64,000 nucleotides of DNA from Arthrobacter sp. Leaf234 (GCF_001422665.1 NZ_LMLU01000001.1:1452732-1516731), one strand, 5' to 3'. Positions 22,951-32,717 are shown, counted from the stretch's first letter. Translations and numbers: made by a program. The notes: generated by a model not told the origin, from the sequence alone.

Positions 22951-23909
22951 AGAACCTGTCACACCCGCGCGCCGCTCGGCGCGCCATGATGGGACTGGCC
23001 GGCGGCCTGACGGCCATGCTGGCGTTGACTGCCTGCGGTGCCAACAGCGACCCCCAGGGGGAGACAGAGAGCGCAGGGCCCGAAGGGTCCATCGTTGTCG
23101 GCTCAGCTGATTTCCCGGAGAGCCAGATCATCGCGGAGCTCTACGCAGGTGCGCTGAATGCCGCCGGCGTCGAAGCGACCACCAAGCCGAACATCGGTTC
23201 GCGCGAGATCTACTACCAGGCCATGGAGGACGGCTCCATCAACGTCATCCCGGAGTACAGCGGGAACCTCCTGCTGCTCGCCGACACCGAGGCGACGGCC
23301 GCCTCGGCCGAGGAGATCATGGCGGCCCTTCCCGACGCCCTCGCGGCCAAGTCCCCGGATGCGGACCTCGGTGTCCTCGAGCCCAGCGAGGCCGAGGACA
23401 AGGACGCGCTCGTCGTCACGGCGGCCACGGCCGAGGAGTACGGGCTGGAGTCCATCGCCGACCTCGCCGAGGTCTGCGGCGAGATCACCCTCGGTGCGCC
23501 GAGCACCTTCCAGGAGCGCTCGTACGGTCTGCCGGGCCTGAAGGAGAAGTACGGCTGCGAGCCGGGCAGCTTCGAAGCGCTGAACGACGGCGGCGGTGAG
23601 CTGACGCTCCAGGCGCTCCTCAACGACGATGTCCAGGTGGCCGACATCTACACGACGACGCCGTCCATCGAGGACAACGACCTCGTGGTGCTCGAGGATC
23701 CCGAGAACAACTTCATCGCCCAGCAGGTCCTCCCGCTCATCAACACCGGGACGGTGAGCGAGGAGGCACAGGACGTCCTCAACGAGGTGTCGGCGCAGCT
23801 GACCACCGAGGACCTGCTGTCCCTGAACCGCGAGGTCAGCGGCGAGGAGAAGCGCAGCCCAGCTGACGCCGCCGCCGACTGGCTGGCCGACAAGGGTCTC
23901 GCCGGCTAG
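22947..23909 (+). CDS. Betaine-type ABC importer, lipoprotein substrate-binding protein
   Basis: 320 residues from ATG 22947, behind AAGGAGG and overlapping the permease stop by 4 nt. Lipoprotein signal: basic N-terminus, hydrophobic stretch, lipobox LTAC with Cys about residue 30. The mature part starts with a linker (NSDPQGETESAGPEGS) and then the quaternary-amine binding fold of the OpuCC/OsmX type (IVVGSADFPESQIIAELYAG; VIPEYSGNLLLL; GAPSTFQERSYGLPGLKEKYG). These proteins trap betaine or choline outside the membrane with aromatic boxes. The operon ends here at a 21-bp hairpin. Betaine-type substrate is the family prior; specific ligand unproven. Confidence 0.93.
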   Translation: MKNLSHPRAARRAMMGLAGGLTAMLALTACGANSDPQGETESAGPEGSIVVGSADFPESQIIAELYAGALNAAGVEATTKPNIGSREIYYQAMEDGSINVIPEYSGNLLLLADTEATAASAEEIMAALPDALAAKSPDADLGVLEPSEAEDKDALVVTAATAEEYGLESIADLAEVCGEITLGAPSTFQERSYGLPGLKEKYGCEPGSFEALNDGGGELTLQALLNDDVQVADIYTTTPSIEDNDLVVLEDPENNFIAQQVLPLINTGTVSEEAQDVLNEVSAQLTTEDLLSLNREVSGEEKRSPADAAADWLADKGLAG

Positions 23910-23931
23910 CCCGGGAGCTTCCTGCCCGTGG

Positions 23932-23984
23932 ACAGCAGGGGCCCGGGACGCGCATCGCCATGCCGCGTCCCGGGCCCCTGCTGT
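23932..23984 (+). terminator. 21-bp perfect hairpin after betaine operon
   Basis: Perfect 21-bp inverted repeat, arms 23932-23952 and 23964-23984 with an 11-nt loop, core GGGGCCCGGGACGCG. There is no T-run after it. It ends only 14 nt before the ATG of the next gene, so it probably ends the operon mRNA, or if read through would sit in the leader of the aminotransferase mRNA. Confidence 0.8.
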
Positions 23985-23998
23985 GGCATCCTGATCCA

Positions 23999-25216
23999 AT
24001 GGCCACCTACAAGCAGTCGGAAAAGCTCCGGAACGTCCTCTACGACATCAGGGGGCCGCTGCTCGAGCACGCCATGACCATGGAGGCCCAGGGCCACCGC
24101 ATCCTCAAGCTCAACATCGGCAACCCGGCGCCCTTCGGGTTCGAGGCGCCTGACGCCATCCTCGTGGACATGATCCGCAACCTGCCCAAGGCGCAGGGCT
24201 ACAGCGATTCCCGCGGCATCTTCTCGGCGCGCACCGCCGTCGTCCAGTACTACCAGGGCCGCGGCATCAACTCCATCGACGTCGATGACGTCTACCTCGG
24301 CAACGGCGTCAGCGAACTCATCACGCTGTCCATGCAGGCCCTGCTCAACGCGGGCGACGAGGTGCTGATCCCCACCCCGGACTACCCGCTGTGGACGGCC
24401 TCGGTGGCGCTGGCGGGAGGCACCCCGGTCCACTACCTCTGCGACGAGGACAACCACTGGTGGCCCGACCTCGAGGACATGGCCTCGAAGATCACCCCGG
24501 ACACGCGGGGGATCGTGCTGATCAATCCGAACAATCCGACGGGTGCCGTCTACCCCCGGCCCGTCCTCGAGGGGATCGTGCGCCTCGCCCGCGAGCACGG
24601 GCTGATCCTGTTCGCCGACGAGATCTACGAGAAGATCCTGTACGACGACGCGGTGCACGTCAACGCCGCGTCCGTGGCGGGCGACGACGTCCTGTGCCTG
24701 ACCTTCAGCGGTCTCTCCAAGGCCTACCGGATCGCCGGCTTCCGCAGCGGCTGGATGGCGATCTCCGGTCCCAAGCGTGACGCCGCGAACTACATCGAGG
24801 GCATCAACCTGCTCGCCAACATGCGCCTGTGCGCGAACGTCCCCGCGCAGCATGCGATCCAGACGGCCCTCGGCGGGTACCAGAGCATCAATGACCTGAT
24901 CCTGCCCGGCGGACGCCTCAAGCAGCAGCGCGACAAGGCGGCGCAGCTGCTCAACGCGATCCCCGGCGTCAGCTGCGAGGTGGCGCAGGGGGCGCTCTAC
25001 CTGTTCCCGAAGCTCGACCCCGAGGTGTATCCGATCGAGGACGACGAGAAGTTCGCCCTCGATCTCCTCAAGCAGCAGAAGATCCTCGTCTCCCACGGCA
25101 GTGCGTTCAACTGGGTGAACACGGACCACTTCCGCATGGTGACGCTCCCGAGCGTGGAAGTCATCGAGGACGCGATCGGCCGGCTCGCCGACTTCCTCTC
25201 CACCTACAAGCCCTGA
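23999..25216 (+). CDS. Alanine-type PLP aminotransferase (AlaA-like)
   Basis: 405 residues from ATG 23999 (an upstream in-frame ATG lies inside the terminator hairpin and is rejected). Fold type I aminotransferase: LNIGNPAPFGFEAP near the N-terminus, NPNNPTGAVYPRPVLE (substrate carboxylate loop), the PLP Asp/Tyr region FADEIYEKILYDD, and the catalytic Lys in FSGLSKAYRIAGFRSGW (about residue 240). This motif set and length match glutamate-pyruvate (alanine) aminotransferases of the AlaA type, which are commonly annotated in actinobacteria. Stands alone with its start 14 nt after the betaine-operon hairpin; CATCCT sits 12 nt before ATG, a near-match to the leaderless -10 consensus. Confidence 0.85.
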   Translation: MATYKQSEKLRNVLYDIRGPLLEHAMTMEAQGHRILKLNIGNPAPFGFEAPDAILVDMIRNLPKAQGYSDSRGIFSARTAVVQYYQGRGINSIDVDDVYLGNGVSELITLSMQALLNAGDEVLIPTPDYPLWTASVALAGGTPVHYLCDEDNHWWPDLEDMASKITPDTRGIVLINPNNPTGAVYPRPVLEGIVRLAREHGLILFADEIYEKILYDDAVHVNAASVAGDDVLCLTFSGLSKAYRIAGFRSGWMAISGPKRDAANYIEGINLLANMRLCANVPAQHAIQTALGGYQSINDLILPGGRLKQQRDKAAQLLNAIPGVSCEVAQGALYLFPKLDPEVYPIEDDEKFALDLLKQQKILVSHGSAFNWVNTDHFRMVTLPSVEVIEDAIGRLADFLSTYKP

Positions 25217-25262
25217 CAGCCGGCAGGCGGGCAGCCTGTCCCGCCCCATCCCAGGAGGACCC

Positions 25263-26117
25263 ATGGTGCCACCAGCAGATACCGCCGACGAGATGCGCAG
25301 GCTCCTCCTCGCGGGGCCGGACTTCTCCCTCGCCGCCGTCGACCCGCACTCGACCCCCGGGTTCGACGGCGGGAAGAAGAAGGGTGCCGCGGCGCTCGCG
25401 GACGGCGGGGAGGTCCTCTCGTCCCTGCAGGAGAAGCTGTTCGCCGAGAGCCGGGCCGGCAGCGAGATCGCCGTGCTGCTCGTCCTGCAGGGGATGGACA
25501 CCTCGGGCAAGGGCGGGATCGTGCGCCATGTCGTCGGGCTCGTCGATCCGCAGGGCGTCCAGCACCATGCGTTCAAGGCGCCGAGCGAGGAGGAGCGCAA
25601 GCACTCCTTCCTGTGGCGTATCCGGCACCAGCTCCCGCGGCCCGGCATGATCGGCGTCTTCGACAGGTCGCACTACGAGGACGTGCTCATCCATCGGGTG
25701 CGGGGGTTGTCCCCCGCGGAGGAGATCGAGAAGCGGTACGGGGCCATCCGCCGGTTCGAGGCGGAGGTGGCGGCGTCCGGGACGCGCGTGCTGAAGGTCA
25801 TGCTGCACATCGGCAGGGACGAGCAGAAGGCCCGGCTCGCCGAGCGCCTCGAGCGCAAGGACAAGTACTGGAAGTACAACCCGGGCGACGTCGACGAGCG
25901 CGGGTACTGGGACCAGTACCAGGAGGCCTACCAACGCGCGGTCGAGCGCACGAGCACCCCTGAGGCCCCCTGGTTCGTGGTTCCCGCAGAACGCAAGTGG
26001 TACGCCCGGCTCGCGGTGCAGCGGCTGCTGACCGCTACGCTCGAGGACATGCAGTTGAGCTGGCCCCGCGCCACGTTCGACGTCGAGGCCGAGAAGCAGC
26101 GCCTCGCCGCCACCTGA
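25263..26117 (+). CDS. PPK2 family polyphosphate kinase
   Basis: 284 residues, ATG with an AGGAGG site 6 nt upstream. PPK2 enzymes transfer phosphate between polyphosphate and nucleotides. Visible motifs: Walker A-like LVLQGMDTSGKGG (about 75-87), lid/Walker B region GVFDRSHYEDVLIHRV (about 131-146), ERKDKYWKYNPGDVDERGYW in the conserved C-terminal block, and WFVVPAERKWYARLAV. The length and single domain fit the class that phosphorylates nucleoside mono- or diphosphates; the exact class (I, II or III) cannot be fixed by eye. No sign of partner genes; it precedes a formate/nitrite-family channel by 61 nt in the same orientation. Confidence 0.92.
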   Translation: MVPPADTADEMRRLLLAGPDFSLAAVDPHSTPGFDGGKKKGAAALADGGEVLSSLQEKLFAESRAGSEIAVLLVLQGMDTSGKGGIVRHVVGLVDPQGVQHHAFKAPSEEERKHSFLWRIRHQLPRPGMIGVFDRSHYEDVLIHRVRGLSPAEEIEKRYGAIRRFEAEVAASGTRVLKVMLHIGRDEQKARLAERLERKDKYWKYNPGDVDERGYWDQYQEAYQRAVERTSTPEAPWFVVPAERKWYARLAVQRLLTATLEDMQLSWPRATFDVEAEKQRLAAT

Positions 26118-26178
26118 CTGCTGACTGCCGGGCGGGACTTTCCTCCGGGAGCGGGGCGACGAAGGACGGACGGGCACC

Positions 26179-27015
26179 ATGAGCGAGGAACGCCGGCGCG
26201 AACTCGGTGAGTCGGATGCGCCCGTCGAGGACGAACTCAAGGAGTCCTTCGACAACACGGTGATCGAGGGCGCGGAGCGTCTCCACCGCACCATGAGGAA
26301 CATCCTCGTGACCGGGGTCTTCGGTGGCTTCGAGATCGGGCTCGGCATCATGGCCTACCTCGCGGTACTCCACGAGACCGGCGACGAGCTGCTCGCGGGA
26401 CTCGCGTTCGGCACCGGCCTCGTGGCCCTCCTCCTCGCGCACAGCGAGCTGTTCACGGAGAACTTCCTCCTTCCGGTGGCCGCCGTCGTCGCGAAGGAGG
26501 GCAGCGTCGTCCAGCTCGCCAAGCTCTGGGGCGGCACCCTCGTCGCGAACCTCGCGGGCGGCTGGGTGTTCGTCTGGATCATCATGCAGGCGTTCCCGCA
26601 GTGGTCGGAGACGGTCTCGGAGAGCGCGCACCACTACGTCGACGCGCCCTTCTCCCTGCAGACCGTGGCGCTCGCAGTCCTCGGTGGCAGCACCATCACC
26701 CTCATGAGCCGGATGCAGCAGGGCACCGACGACGACGTCGCCCGGATCGTCGCCACGATGATCGGCGGCTTCCTGCTGGCCGGGCTCCAGCTCTTCCACT
26801 CCATCCTGGATTCCCTGCTGATCTTCGGCGCCATCCATTCGGGCGCCGACATCACCTACGGCCAGTGGCTCGGCTGGTTCGGGTACACCCTGCTGTTCAA
26901 CATGCTGGGCGGCCTCGTGCTGGTGACACTGCTGCGGCTGGTCCGCAGCAAGGAGCTGATCGAGGAACGCCGTCAGCGCGCCCCGACCGATCCGGACGCG
27001 CCGCACAGCACCTAG
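26179..27015 (+). CDS. Formate/nitrite transporter family membrane protein
   Basis: 278 residues, ATG start. A charged N-terminus (about 1-45, ERRRELGESDAPVEDELKES) precedes six membrane helices of the FNT fold, with typical segments GGFEIGLGIMAYLAVLHETG, LLLAHSELFTENFLLPVAAV (L-loop/half-helix region) and STITLMSRMQQGTDDDVARIVATMIGGFLL. It probably forms a pentameric anion channel (formate, nitrite, hydrosulfide or similar). This subgroup (YfdC-like) differs from FocA in having an acidic N-terminal extension and an extra GQWLGWFGYTLLFNMLGGLVL C-terminus. Its substrate is not known. It follows ppk2 in the same direction with a 61-nt gap, possibly co-transcribed. Confidence 0.88.
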   Translation: MSEERRRELGESDAPVEDELKESFDNTVIEGAERLHRTMRNILVTGVFGGFEIGLGIMAYLAVLHETGDELLAGLAFGTGLVALLLAHSELFTENFLLPVAAVVAKEGSVVQLAKLWGGTLVANLAGGWVFVWIIMQAFPQWSETVSESAHHYVDAPFSLQTVALAVLGGSTITLMSRMQQGTDDDVARIVATMIGGFLLAGLQLFHSILDSLLIFGAIHSGADITYGQWLGWFGYTLLFNMLGGLVLVTLLRLVRSKELIEERRQRAPTDPDAPHST

Positions 27016-27317
27016 CCGGCCCGTCGGATCCCGGCGCACCCGACCGCGCACCCGACCGCGTCCATGGACCGGATCGGACCGCATGCCGTCCCGCGCTGGT
27101 ACACGGATCCGGGAGGCGGGTTTCAGGAGGCGGATTCTGGGCCGGGCATGGACCGGACGGACGCACCCGTCACCGCGCCCGTCAGCGCCGTGGACCGGGC
27201 ACGGGCTGAGCTGTACTCCAGCGTTGCGCGACGAGGTCGTAGGTCGCCGCGACCACGTCGCCGTCCGGCCTCGTGGTCATCTGATCGATCGGATCGGCAG
27301 GATCGCTGATGCGGGCG
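27016..27317. other. Intergenic region, convergent FNT gene and xseB
   Basis: 302 nt between two genes that point toward each other. It contains a 12-nt direct repeat (GCGCACCCGACC twice, 27034-27057). A short open frame (27064-27309) has no ribosome binding site and no recognisable similarity. I see no clear hairpin terminator or RNA gene. Confidence 0.6.
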
Positions 27318-27554
27318 CTACTGTCCCTCGGCCCTGTCCCTGGCAGCTGCCAGGCGGACCTTCGCTCCTTCGAGCCAGGATTCGCAGCGGTCGGCGAGTG
27401 CCTCCCCGCGCTCCCACAGGGCCAGGGACTCCTCGAGGCTCACGCCGCCCGCCTCGAGCCTGGCCACGACTGCCACGAGTTCCTCCCGTGCCTGCTCGTA
27501 GGACAGCGTGTCCACCGCTGCGGGGTCGGGGGCCGACGTCGTGCTCTCTGTCAT
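27318..27554 (-). CDS. xseB: Exodeoxyribonuclease VII small subunit
   Basis: 78 residues from ATG 27554. XseB is a small helical hairpin that packs along the long helices of XseA to form exonuclease VII, which degrades single-stranded DNA in both directions during repair. The core [40 protein letters not shown] and the following [13 protein letters not shown] are the standard XseB signature. Longer in-frame starts upstream would add an Arg/Pro-rich stretch that is not part of the family. It lies 118 nt downstream of xseA on the same strand, probably the same operon, rather than overlapping it as is common. Confidence 0.93.
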   Translation of the reverse strand: MTESTTSAPDPAAVDTLSYEQAREELVAVVARLEAGGVSLEESLALWERGEALADRCESWLEGAKVRLAAARDRAEGQ

Positions 27555-27672
27555 CTGGGGTTCCTCGTCGTGTCGCCGTGCAGTGGTCGGGGTCCTGGTC
27601 CCACCCACCGTGCGCCGGGTGGCAGGTCGTGCTGGTCTACGTGGCCTTCGTGGCCTTCGTGGCGGAGCGGGG

Positions 27673-28995
27673 TCAGGGCGGACCGCCGGACGCTCTGCGG
27701 TCCGTCGCTCCAGCCGCTGCACCCTCCGCCTCGTCGGTCGCCGTCGCACCGAAGCGGCCACCCGCCACCCTGACCCGCAGGGTGTCGCCGGCGGTGACCT
27801 CCGAGGGGTCGGTCACCACGTGTCCGGCCGCAGTCTGCACGACGGCGTAGCCGCGGTCGAGCGTCTTCTGGGGAGACAGGGACCTGACCCGTTCGCGGAG
27901 GTGGAGGACTGCGTCGGCCTCGCGTTCCACGGCCGCCGTGGTGCAGCGCAGTGCCCGGGAGCGGAGGCGCCCGACGTCGGCCTCCCGGACATCGATCATT
28001 CCCTCCGGCTTCGCGAGCGAAGGCCGCGACCGGAGATTCGCCAGGCTTTCGCCCTCGCGCTGCACGAGGACCCTGATCGACCGCTCGAGTGCTCCGCGCG
28101 CATGACGGATGCGCCCGAGTTCCTCGGTCACGTCGGGCACCACACGCTTCGCGGCGTCGGTGGGTGTGGAGGCCCGGAGGTCGGCGACCTCGTCGAGCAG
28201 GGGGCGGTCCGCCTCATGACCGATGGCGCTGACGACGGGCGTCGAAGCCTTCGCGACCGCGCGGACGAGGGACTCGTCGCTGAAGGGCAGCAGGTCCTCG
28301 AGCGCTCCGCCACCGCGGGCGATGATGATGACGTCGACGCGCGGATCGGCGTCGAGCTGGGCCAGCGCGGCGGAGACCTGCGCGACGCTGCTGACGCCCT
28401 GGACCGCCACCTCCCTGACCTCGAACTCGACCGCGGGCCACCTGAGCGCGGCGTTGCGCATCACATCCTTCATGGCATCCGAATCGCGCCCCGTGATGAG
28501 GCCGATCCGGTGCGGGAGCAGCGGCAGCGGCTTCTTGCGCGCCGGGGAGAAGAGCCCTTCCGCCGCCAGCGCCTGGCGCAGGCGTTCGATGCGTGCGAGG
28601 AGGTCACCGATGCCCACCGGTCTGATATCGATCGTCTGCATCGAGAGGCGGCCCGTCTTCACCCAGAAGTCCGGCCGGAGCCGTGCGACGACGCGCGAGC
28701 CGCGCTCGAGCGGGGAGGACACACGGTCCATGACGGTCCCGTAGACGGAGAGGGAGAGGGACACCTCGGAATCGACGTCGCGGAGGGTGATGTAGCACAT
28801 GCTCGCACGGCGGTTGAGTTCGATGACCTGGCCCTCGACCCACGCAGCCGGCGCACGCTCGATATGGGCCTTCAGCTTCTCCGACAGCAGATGCAGGGGC
28901 CATGGCGCATCAGGGGAGGTCTCCGCCGCCGTCGCGGGCACCGTGGAAGCTGCGCCGGCCGAGGGCGCGGGTACCCGCACGTGCTCGCTGGTCAT
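27673..28995 (-). CDS. xseA: Exodeoxyribonuclease VII large subunit
   Basis: 440 residues, ATG with AGGAGG upstream. The N-terminal OB-fold (about 30-135, with [22 protein letters not shown]) binds single-stranded DNA; the catalytic domain follows ([39 protein letters not shown], with the conserved [29 protein letters not shown]), then the long coiled-coil helices that bind XseB, and the C-terminal [14 protein letters not shown] block. Length and order are those of a normal XseA. A spare 25-residue Ala/Pro-rich N-terminus is present. It is divergent from the membrane protein at 29.2 kb and followed by xseB. Confidence 0.95.
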   Translation of the reverse strand: MTSEHVRVPAPSAGAASTVPATAAETSPDAPWPLHLLSEKLKAHIERAPAAWVEGQVIELNRRASMCYITLRDVDSEVSLSLSVYGTVMDRVSSPLERGSRVVARLRPDFWVKTGRLSMQTIDIRPVGIGDLLARIERLRQALAAEGLFSPARKKPLPLLPHRIGLITGRDSDAMKDVMRNAALRWPAVEFEVREVAVQGVSSVAQVSAALAQLDADPRVDVIIIARGGGALEDLLPFSDESLVRAVAKASTPVVSAIGHEADRPLLDEVADLRASTPTDAAKRVVPDVTEELGRIRHARGALERSIRVLVQREGESLANLRSRPSLAKPEGMIDVREADVGRLRSRALRCTTAAVEREADAVLHLRERVRSLSPQKTLDRGYAVVQTAAGHVVTDPSEVTAGDTLRVRVAGGRFGATATDEAEGAAAGATDRRASGGPP

Positions 28996-29197
28996 CGGTG
29001 TCCTGTCCTCCTGGTGGTCCGGCGCGCCGTCCCGGTCGGAGAGCGGCAGCTATCATCTGTATCACCTGCGACCCCCGGGACGTCGCTCGGCCGGCGTCTA
29101 TGTGCGTTTCGAGGCTACCGCCACCGGCCGGTCCCGCTGGGCCGCCGCTGCGGTGAACAGGCATAATCATGGGTCGGACCTCGAGCCTAAGGACTTC

Positions 29198-30031
29198 ATG
29201 CGGACCCTCCTCTCTGCCCTGCTGGCCCTCCTCGCGCTCTGCGCGGCAGCGATCGGGCTGGCCTCGGCCTGGATCGACGAGAACCTCGTGCAGGAATCGG
29301 GGTTCGTCACGCTCGCTGCCCCCCTCGCGGAGGACGCCGACTTCCAGGCTGCGCTGTCGGACTCGCTCGTCGAGGAGGTGACGGGTAGCACGGGTCTGCC
29401 GGACCGGCTCGATTCCTTCGTCGAGCCCCTCGTCCGCAACGCGGCCGGCGCCGTCATGGAGGCATCCGGCTATCCGGCAGCCTGGTCGGAGACGCTCCGC
29501 CTGTCCCATGCCTTCACCTTCGCCCAGGCGCCCGACCCCGGCCCGGCCGTCCTGACACTCGATCTCGAACCCGTCGTGCACCTGGTCGCCGATGGCATCG
29601 GAGGCGGCCTCGGCGTGGACGTCCCGCTCCCGGAGGACACCACGATCGACATCGGATCGATCGAGCGCGGCGGGCTGCTGAGCGGGGTCGCCGACGTCGT
29701 GCAGTCCTGGGCGATGTACCTCGCCGGTGCGGGCATCCTCGCCGTGCTGGCGCTGCTGGCCGCCCGGCGGCGGGGTACCACCCTGGCGTTGCTCGGACTC
29801 GGAGTGCTGGGCATCGGAGGGCTGGGGCTGCTCGCCCGTGAGTGGGTCCCGGCCGCCCTCGACCGGGCCCCCGGGACGAGCGCGATCGCCGACGTCTTCG
29901 TCCGGGGTCTCGCCGAACGCGCCGGTGCCGACATCGCGGTGTCCAGCGTTCCCGTGCTCCTCGGGGGCCTCGTGGCCCTCGTGCTCGGAGTCGCCCTCCA
30001 GCTCGCCGTCGGGCGCCGGGGTAGGGCTTAG
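29198..30031 (+). CDS. Conserved membrane protein of unknown function
   Basis: 277 residues from ATG 29198, with AAGGA 4 nt upstream; an upstream in-frame reading would lie across the divergent xseA promoter region and is rejected. N-terminal helix or uncleaved signal (about 1-24, LLSALLALLALCAAAIGLAS), an extracytoplasmic domain of about 150 residues with FVTLAAPLAEDADFQAALSD and SFVEPLVRNAAGAVM, and three C-terminal helices (about 168-190, 193-212, 247-270). This looks like the actinobacterial family of periplasmic-loop membrane proteins of about 280 residues seen near ispH and xseAB, with no known function. It ends 62 nt before ispH in the same orientation. Confidence 0.7.
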   Translation: MRTLLSALLALLALCAAAIGLASAWIDENLVQESGFVTLAAPLAEDADFQAALSDSLVEEVTGSTGLPDRLDSFVEPLVRNAAGAVMEASGYPAAWSETLRLSHAFTFAQAPDPGPAVLTLDLEPVVHLVADGIGGGLGVDVPLPEDTTIDIGSIERGGLLSGVADVVQSWAMYLAGAGILAVLALLAARRRGTTLALLGLGVLGIGGLGLLAREWVPAALDRAPGTSAIADVFVRGLAERAGADIAVSSVPVLLGGLVALVLGVALQLAVGRRGRA

Positions 30032-30081
30032 CTCACAGCGGAGCCGCACGCGGATCAGCCGGGCGTCTGTCCCCGACCCGG

Positions 30082-30087
30082 TAGAAT
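30082..30087 (+). promoter_or_regulatory. -10 element TAGAAT for leaderless ispH mRNA
   Basis: TAGAAT beginning exactly 12 nt before the ispH ATG at 30094. No ribosome binding site is present in the 6 nt between. Confidence 0.55.
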
Positions 30088-30093
30088 CGAGGC

Positions 30094-31191
30094 ATGACCA
30101 GTACCACCGTTCAGGTCCCCATGCCCACCATCCCGCGCCGACGCCGCTCCCCGGAGGACGTCGCCGCGGGCGCGCCGGTGGCGGGACCGAAGAAGGTGCT
30201 GCTCGCAGCGCCGCGCGGGTACTGTGCCGGCGTCGACCGCGCCGTGATAGCCGTCGAGAAGGCTCTCGAGCACTACGGCCCTCCGGTGTACGTGCGCAAG
30301 CAGATCGTCCACAACCTCCACGTCGTCTCCACTCTCGAGGCGAAGGGCGCGGTGTTCGTCGACGAGACGGACGAGGTTCCCGAGGGCGCCCTGGTGGTCT
30401 TCTCGGCGCATGGTGTCTCGCCCGCCGTCGTGCAATCGGCGGAGGATCGCGGACTGCGCACGATCGACGCCACCTGCCCCCTCGTCACGAAGGTGCACAA
30501 GGAGGCGCAGCGCTTCGCCCGCGACGACTTCGACATCCTCCTGATCGGCCACGAAGGTCACGAGGAGGTGGAGGGCACCGCCGGTGAGGCACCCGAGCAC
30601 ATCCAGATCGTCAACGGACCGGAGGACGTCGACAAGGTCCAGGTCCGCGACCCGGAACGGCTCATCTGGCTCTCGCAGACGACCTTGAGCGTCGACGAGA
30701 CCATGTTGACCGTCAACCTCCTCAAGGAGCGGTTCCCCACGCTGCAGGATCCGCCCAGCGATGACATCTGCTACGCGACGTCGAATCGCCAGGCCGCCAT
30801 CAAGAAGATCGCCCCAGAGTCGGACCTGGTGATCGTGGTCGGTTCGGCCAACTCCTCGAACTCGGTCCGCCTGGTGGAGGTCGCGCTCGAGTACGGTTCC
30901 AAGGCGTCACACCGGGTCGACTTCGCGAACGAGGTGGACGAGTCCTGGTTCGAGGGTGTCGCGACGGTGGGTATCTCCTCGGGTGCCTCCGTTCCCGAGA
31001 ACCTCGTCCAGGACGTCCTCCGGCTCCTCGCCGACTACGGCTACGGGGACGTCGAGGAGGTTGTCACGGCCGAGGAGGACATCATCTTCTCGCTGCCCAA
31101 GGAGATCCGCGCCGCCCTCAAGGCGATGGGCGATCCCTCGCAGGGCCGCGGCGGTCGCGGTCCCCGGCCGGATCGCGGCTCGCTCAACTAG
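30094..31191 (+). CDS. ispH: 4-hydroxy-3-methylbut-2-enyl diphosphate reductase
   Basis: 365 residues. The last enzyme of the MEP isoprenoid pathway; an iron-sulfur protein that makes IPP and DMAPP. Cluster cysteines are visible in [24 protein letters not shown] and [12 protein letters not shown]; catalytic His residues in VHNLHVVS and FSAHGVSP; and the substrate Glu in the [18 protein letters not shown] block. A 20-residue N-terminal extension ([20 protein letters not shown]) and a C-terminal Gly/Arg-rich tail are both beyond the catalytic core. Start ATG supported by the TAGAAT hexamer at 12 nt. The nearest upstream gene is co-directional but likely a separate unit. Confidence 0.96.
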   Translation: MTSTTVQVPMPTIPRRRRSPEDVAAGAPVAGPKKVLLAAPRGYCAGVDRAVIAVEKALEHYGPPVYVRKQIVHNLHVVSTLEAKGAVFVDETDEVPEGALVVFSAHGVSPAVVQSAEDRGLRTIDATCPLVTKVHKEAQRFARDDFDILLIGHEGHEEVEGTAGEAPEHIQIVNGPEDVDKVQVRDPERLIWLSQTTLSVDETMLTVNLLKERFPTLQDPPSDDICYATSNRQAAIKKIAPESDLVIVVGSANSSNSVRLVEVALEYGSKASHRVDFANEVDESWFEGVATVGISSGASVPENLVQDVLRLLADYGYGDVEEVVTAEEDIIFSLPKEIRAALKAMGDPSQGRGGRGPRPDRGSLN

Positions 31192-31287
31192 GCTTCGACG
31201 CGTTCCGCGGCCGTCGCACCGCATCGGCCGCCAGGGCAGACCCGATCGGCGTCGGAATCGCCAGAGTCCTCCGTAGCGATCGGCACG

Positions 31288-32634
31288 TCAACCCGCGGTA
31301 CCCTCGAGCAGTTCATGGGCCGTCAGGGACCGGGGCGTCGCGTCGATGGTCGCAGCGGGCTGGGCCGAACCCGCAGCGCTGCTACCCGCGCGCTGCGCAC
31401 GGGCGGTACCGAGCAGGCTTACTCCAGCGCCCTGTGGGCCTTCCGGGCCGTCATGTGCCCCGTCGGCCGCAGCGTCCACCGCATCGAGGGAGGCCGAGTC
31501 GAAAGCGCCGATCCGCCGTGCAGTCGGCAGGACCCTCGATTCGAGCGCGCCGACGAAGGAGTTGTAGCGCTCCACCGAGGTCTTGAGCGATGCGCCGAGA
31601 CGCGTCACGTGGCCGCCCATCGTCCCGAGCCGTTCGTAGAGCTGCTTGGACAGATCGAAGAGTTCCCGGGCATTGTCCGTGAGAACAGCCTGCCGCCAGC
31701 TGAACGCGGCGCCCTTGAGGATCCCGAGCAGGGAGACAGGGGAGGCCAGGGCCACGTTCCTCGAGAAGGCATAGTCGAGCAGTTCGGGATCGGCACGCAG
31801 CGCCTCGGACAGGACCGACTCGACGGGAATGAAGCAGATGACCAGCTCGGGGGAGTTCGCGGCGCCTTCCCAGTACTTCTTCTTCGCCAGCGCATCGACG
31901 TGCGCTCGCAGCGCCTTCCCGTGCTGGCGCAGCAGCTCGGAGCGGCGTGCCTCGAGGGCTGCGGCATCCGCCTCTGCCCAGTCGTCGGACCTGCCGTCCA
32001 GTTCCTGAGCGGTGAGGAAGGCGCTCAGTGGCACCTTCGCATCGATCACCAGTTGCTTGTCACCGGGCAGCTGCACCACCATGTCCGGCCGCGCGCGGTC
32101 CCCGCCCTCGCCCCCGTCGAAGGAGACCTGCTCCATGAAGTCGACGCGGGAGAGCATCCCGGCAGCCTCCACGACCCGGCGCAGCTGCACCTCGCCCCAC
32201 TGCCCGCGGGCGCTGGTGCTGCGCAGTGCTCCCGCCAGCGAATGCGTCGTCGAGAGCAGCCGCGCGTCGACCACCCGGGCTTCCTCGAGCTGCCGGGCGA
32301 GCTGTCCGTACTGCTCCACGCGGTCGCGCTCCAGCAGGCCGACTTGCCGCTGGACCTGGGAGAGCTTCTCCGCGACAGGGGCCAGGGCCCGCAGCACCTC
32401 CTGGTCCGTCGAGGTCTTCCCTGACAGCTCACGGTTGTGCTGCTGCAAGAGGTCCCGCTGCGCCGAGGCGGCCGCCAGGTCCGTCGTCGTCCTGCCGAGG
32501 CGGGCAGCGGCGTCGTCGAGCTCGGTCCGGAGCTCCTCGGCACGGGTGCGCTGAGTGCGGGCGACGAGGAAGGCGCCCACGGCGCAGCCGAGGACGAAGG
32601 CGAGGAGGACGAGAAGGAGGGCGGTGGTGCTCAT
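31288..32634 (-). CDS. rmuC: DNA recombination protein RmuC
   Basis: 448 residues from ATG 32634; upstream in-frame codons would include a non-homologous stretch. N-terminal helix (about 4-25, TALLLVLLAFVLGCAVGAFLVA), a long coiled coil (about 30-135, LRTELDDAAARLGRTT onward), then the PD-(D/E)XK-like RmuC domain: RVDFMEQVSFDGGEGGDRARPDMVVQLP, then DKQLVIDAKVPLSAFLTAQ (catalytic-site-like D-A-K), then SPELVICFIPVESVLSEALRADP. RmuC limits DNA inversion and repeat rearrangement by an uncertain nuclease-like activity. It is convergent with ispH and divergent from ychF. A Gly/Ala-rich C-terminal tail is typical of actinobacterial copies. Confidence 0.92.
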   Translation of the reverse strand: MSTTALLLVLLAFVLGCAVGAFLVARTQRTRAEELRTELDDAAARLGRTTTDLAAASAQRDLLQQHNRELSGKTSTDQEVLRALAPVAEKLSQVQRQVGLLERDRVEQYGQLARQLEEARVVDARLLSTTHSLAGALRSTSARGQWGEVQLRRVVEAAGMLSRVDFMEQVSFDGGEGGDRARPDMVVQLPGDKQLVIDAKVPLSAFLTAQELDGRSDDWAEADAAALEARRSELLRQHGKALRAHVDALAKKKYWEGAANSPELVICFIPVESVLSEALRADPELLDYAFSRNVALASPVSLLGILKGAAFSWRQAVLTDNARELFDLSKQLYERLGTMGGHVTRLGASLKTSVERYNSFVGALESRVLPTARRIGAFDSASLDAVDAAADGAHDGPEGPQGAGVSLLGTARAQRAGSSAAGSAQPAATIDATPRSLTAHELLEGTAG

Positions 32635-32703
32635 GCCCACACTGTCGCAGGAACCTCCGACATTCAGGCCCACCACACCGGAGGAGGGTCCGTCGAGGCC
32701 CGG

Positions 32704-32709
32704 TAGACT
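32704..32709 (+). promoter_or_regulatory. -10 element TAGACT for ychF
   Basis: TAGACT beginning 14 nt before the GTG start at 32718, suggesting a very short leader. Lies in the 83-nt space divergent with rmuC. Confidence 0.45.
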
Positions 32710-32717
32710 TGTCTCCC

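Noticed and set aside
23953-23963. Start codon inside the hairpin loop before the aminotransferase gene
   Set aside because: The in-frame ATG at 23960 lies in the hairpin loop, and the encoded extra residues do not fit the family; ATG 23999 is the better start.
27064-27309. 81-codon open frame between the FNT gene and xseB
   Set aside because: No ribosome binding site, no similarity, and in a GC-rich gap where such frames occur by chance.
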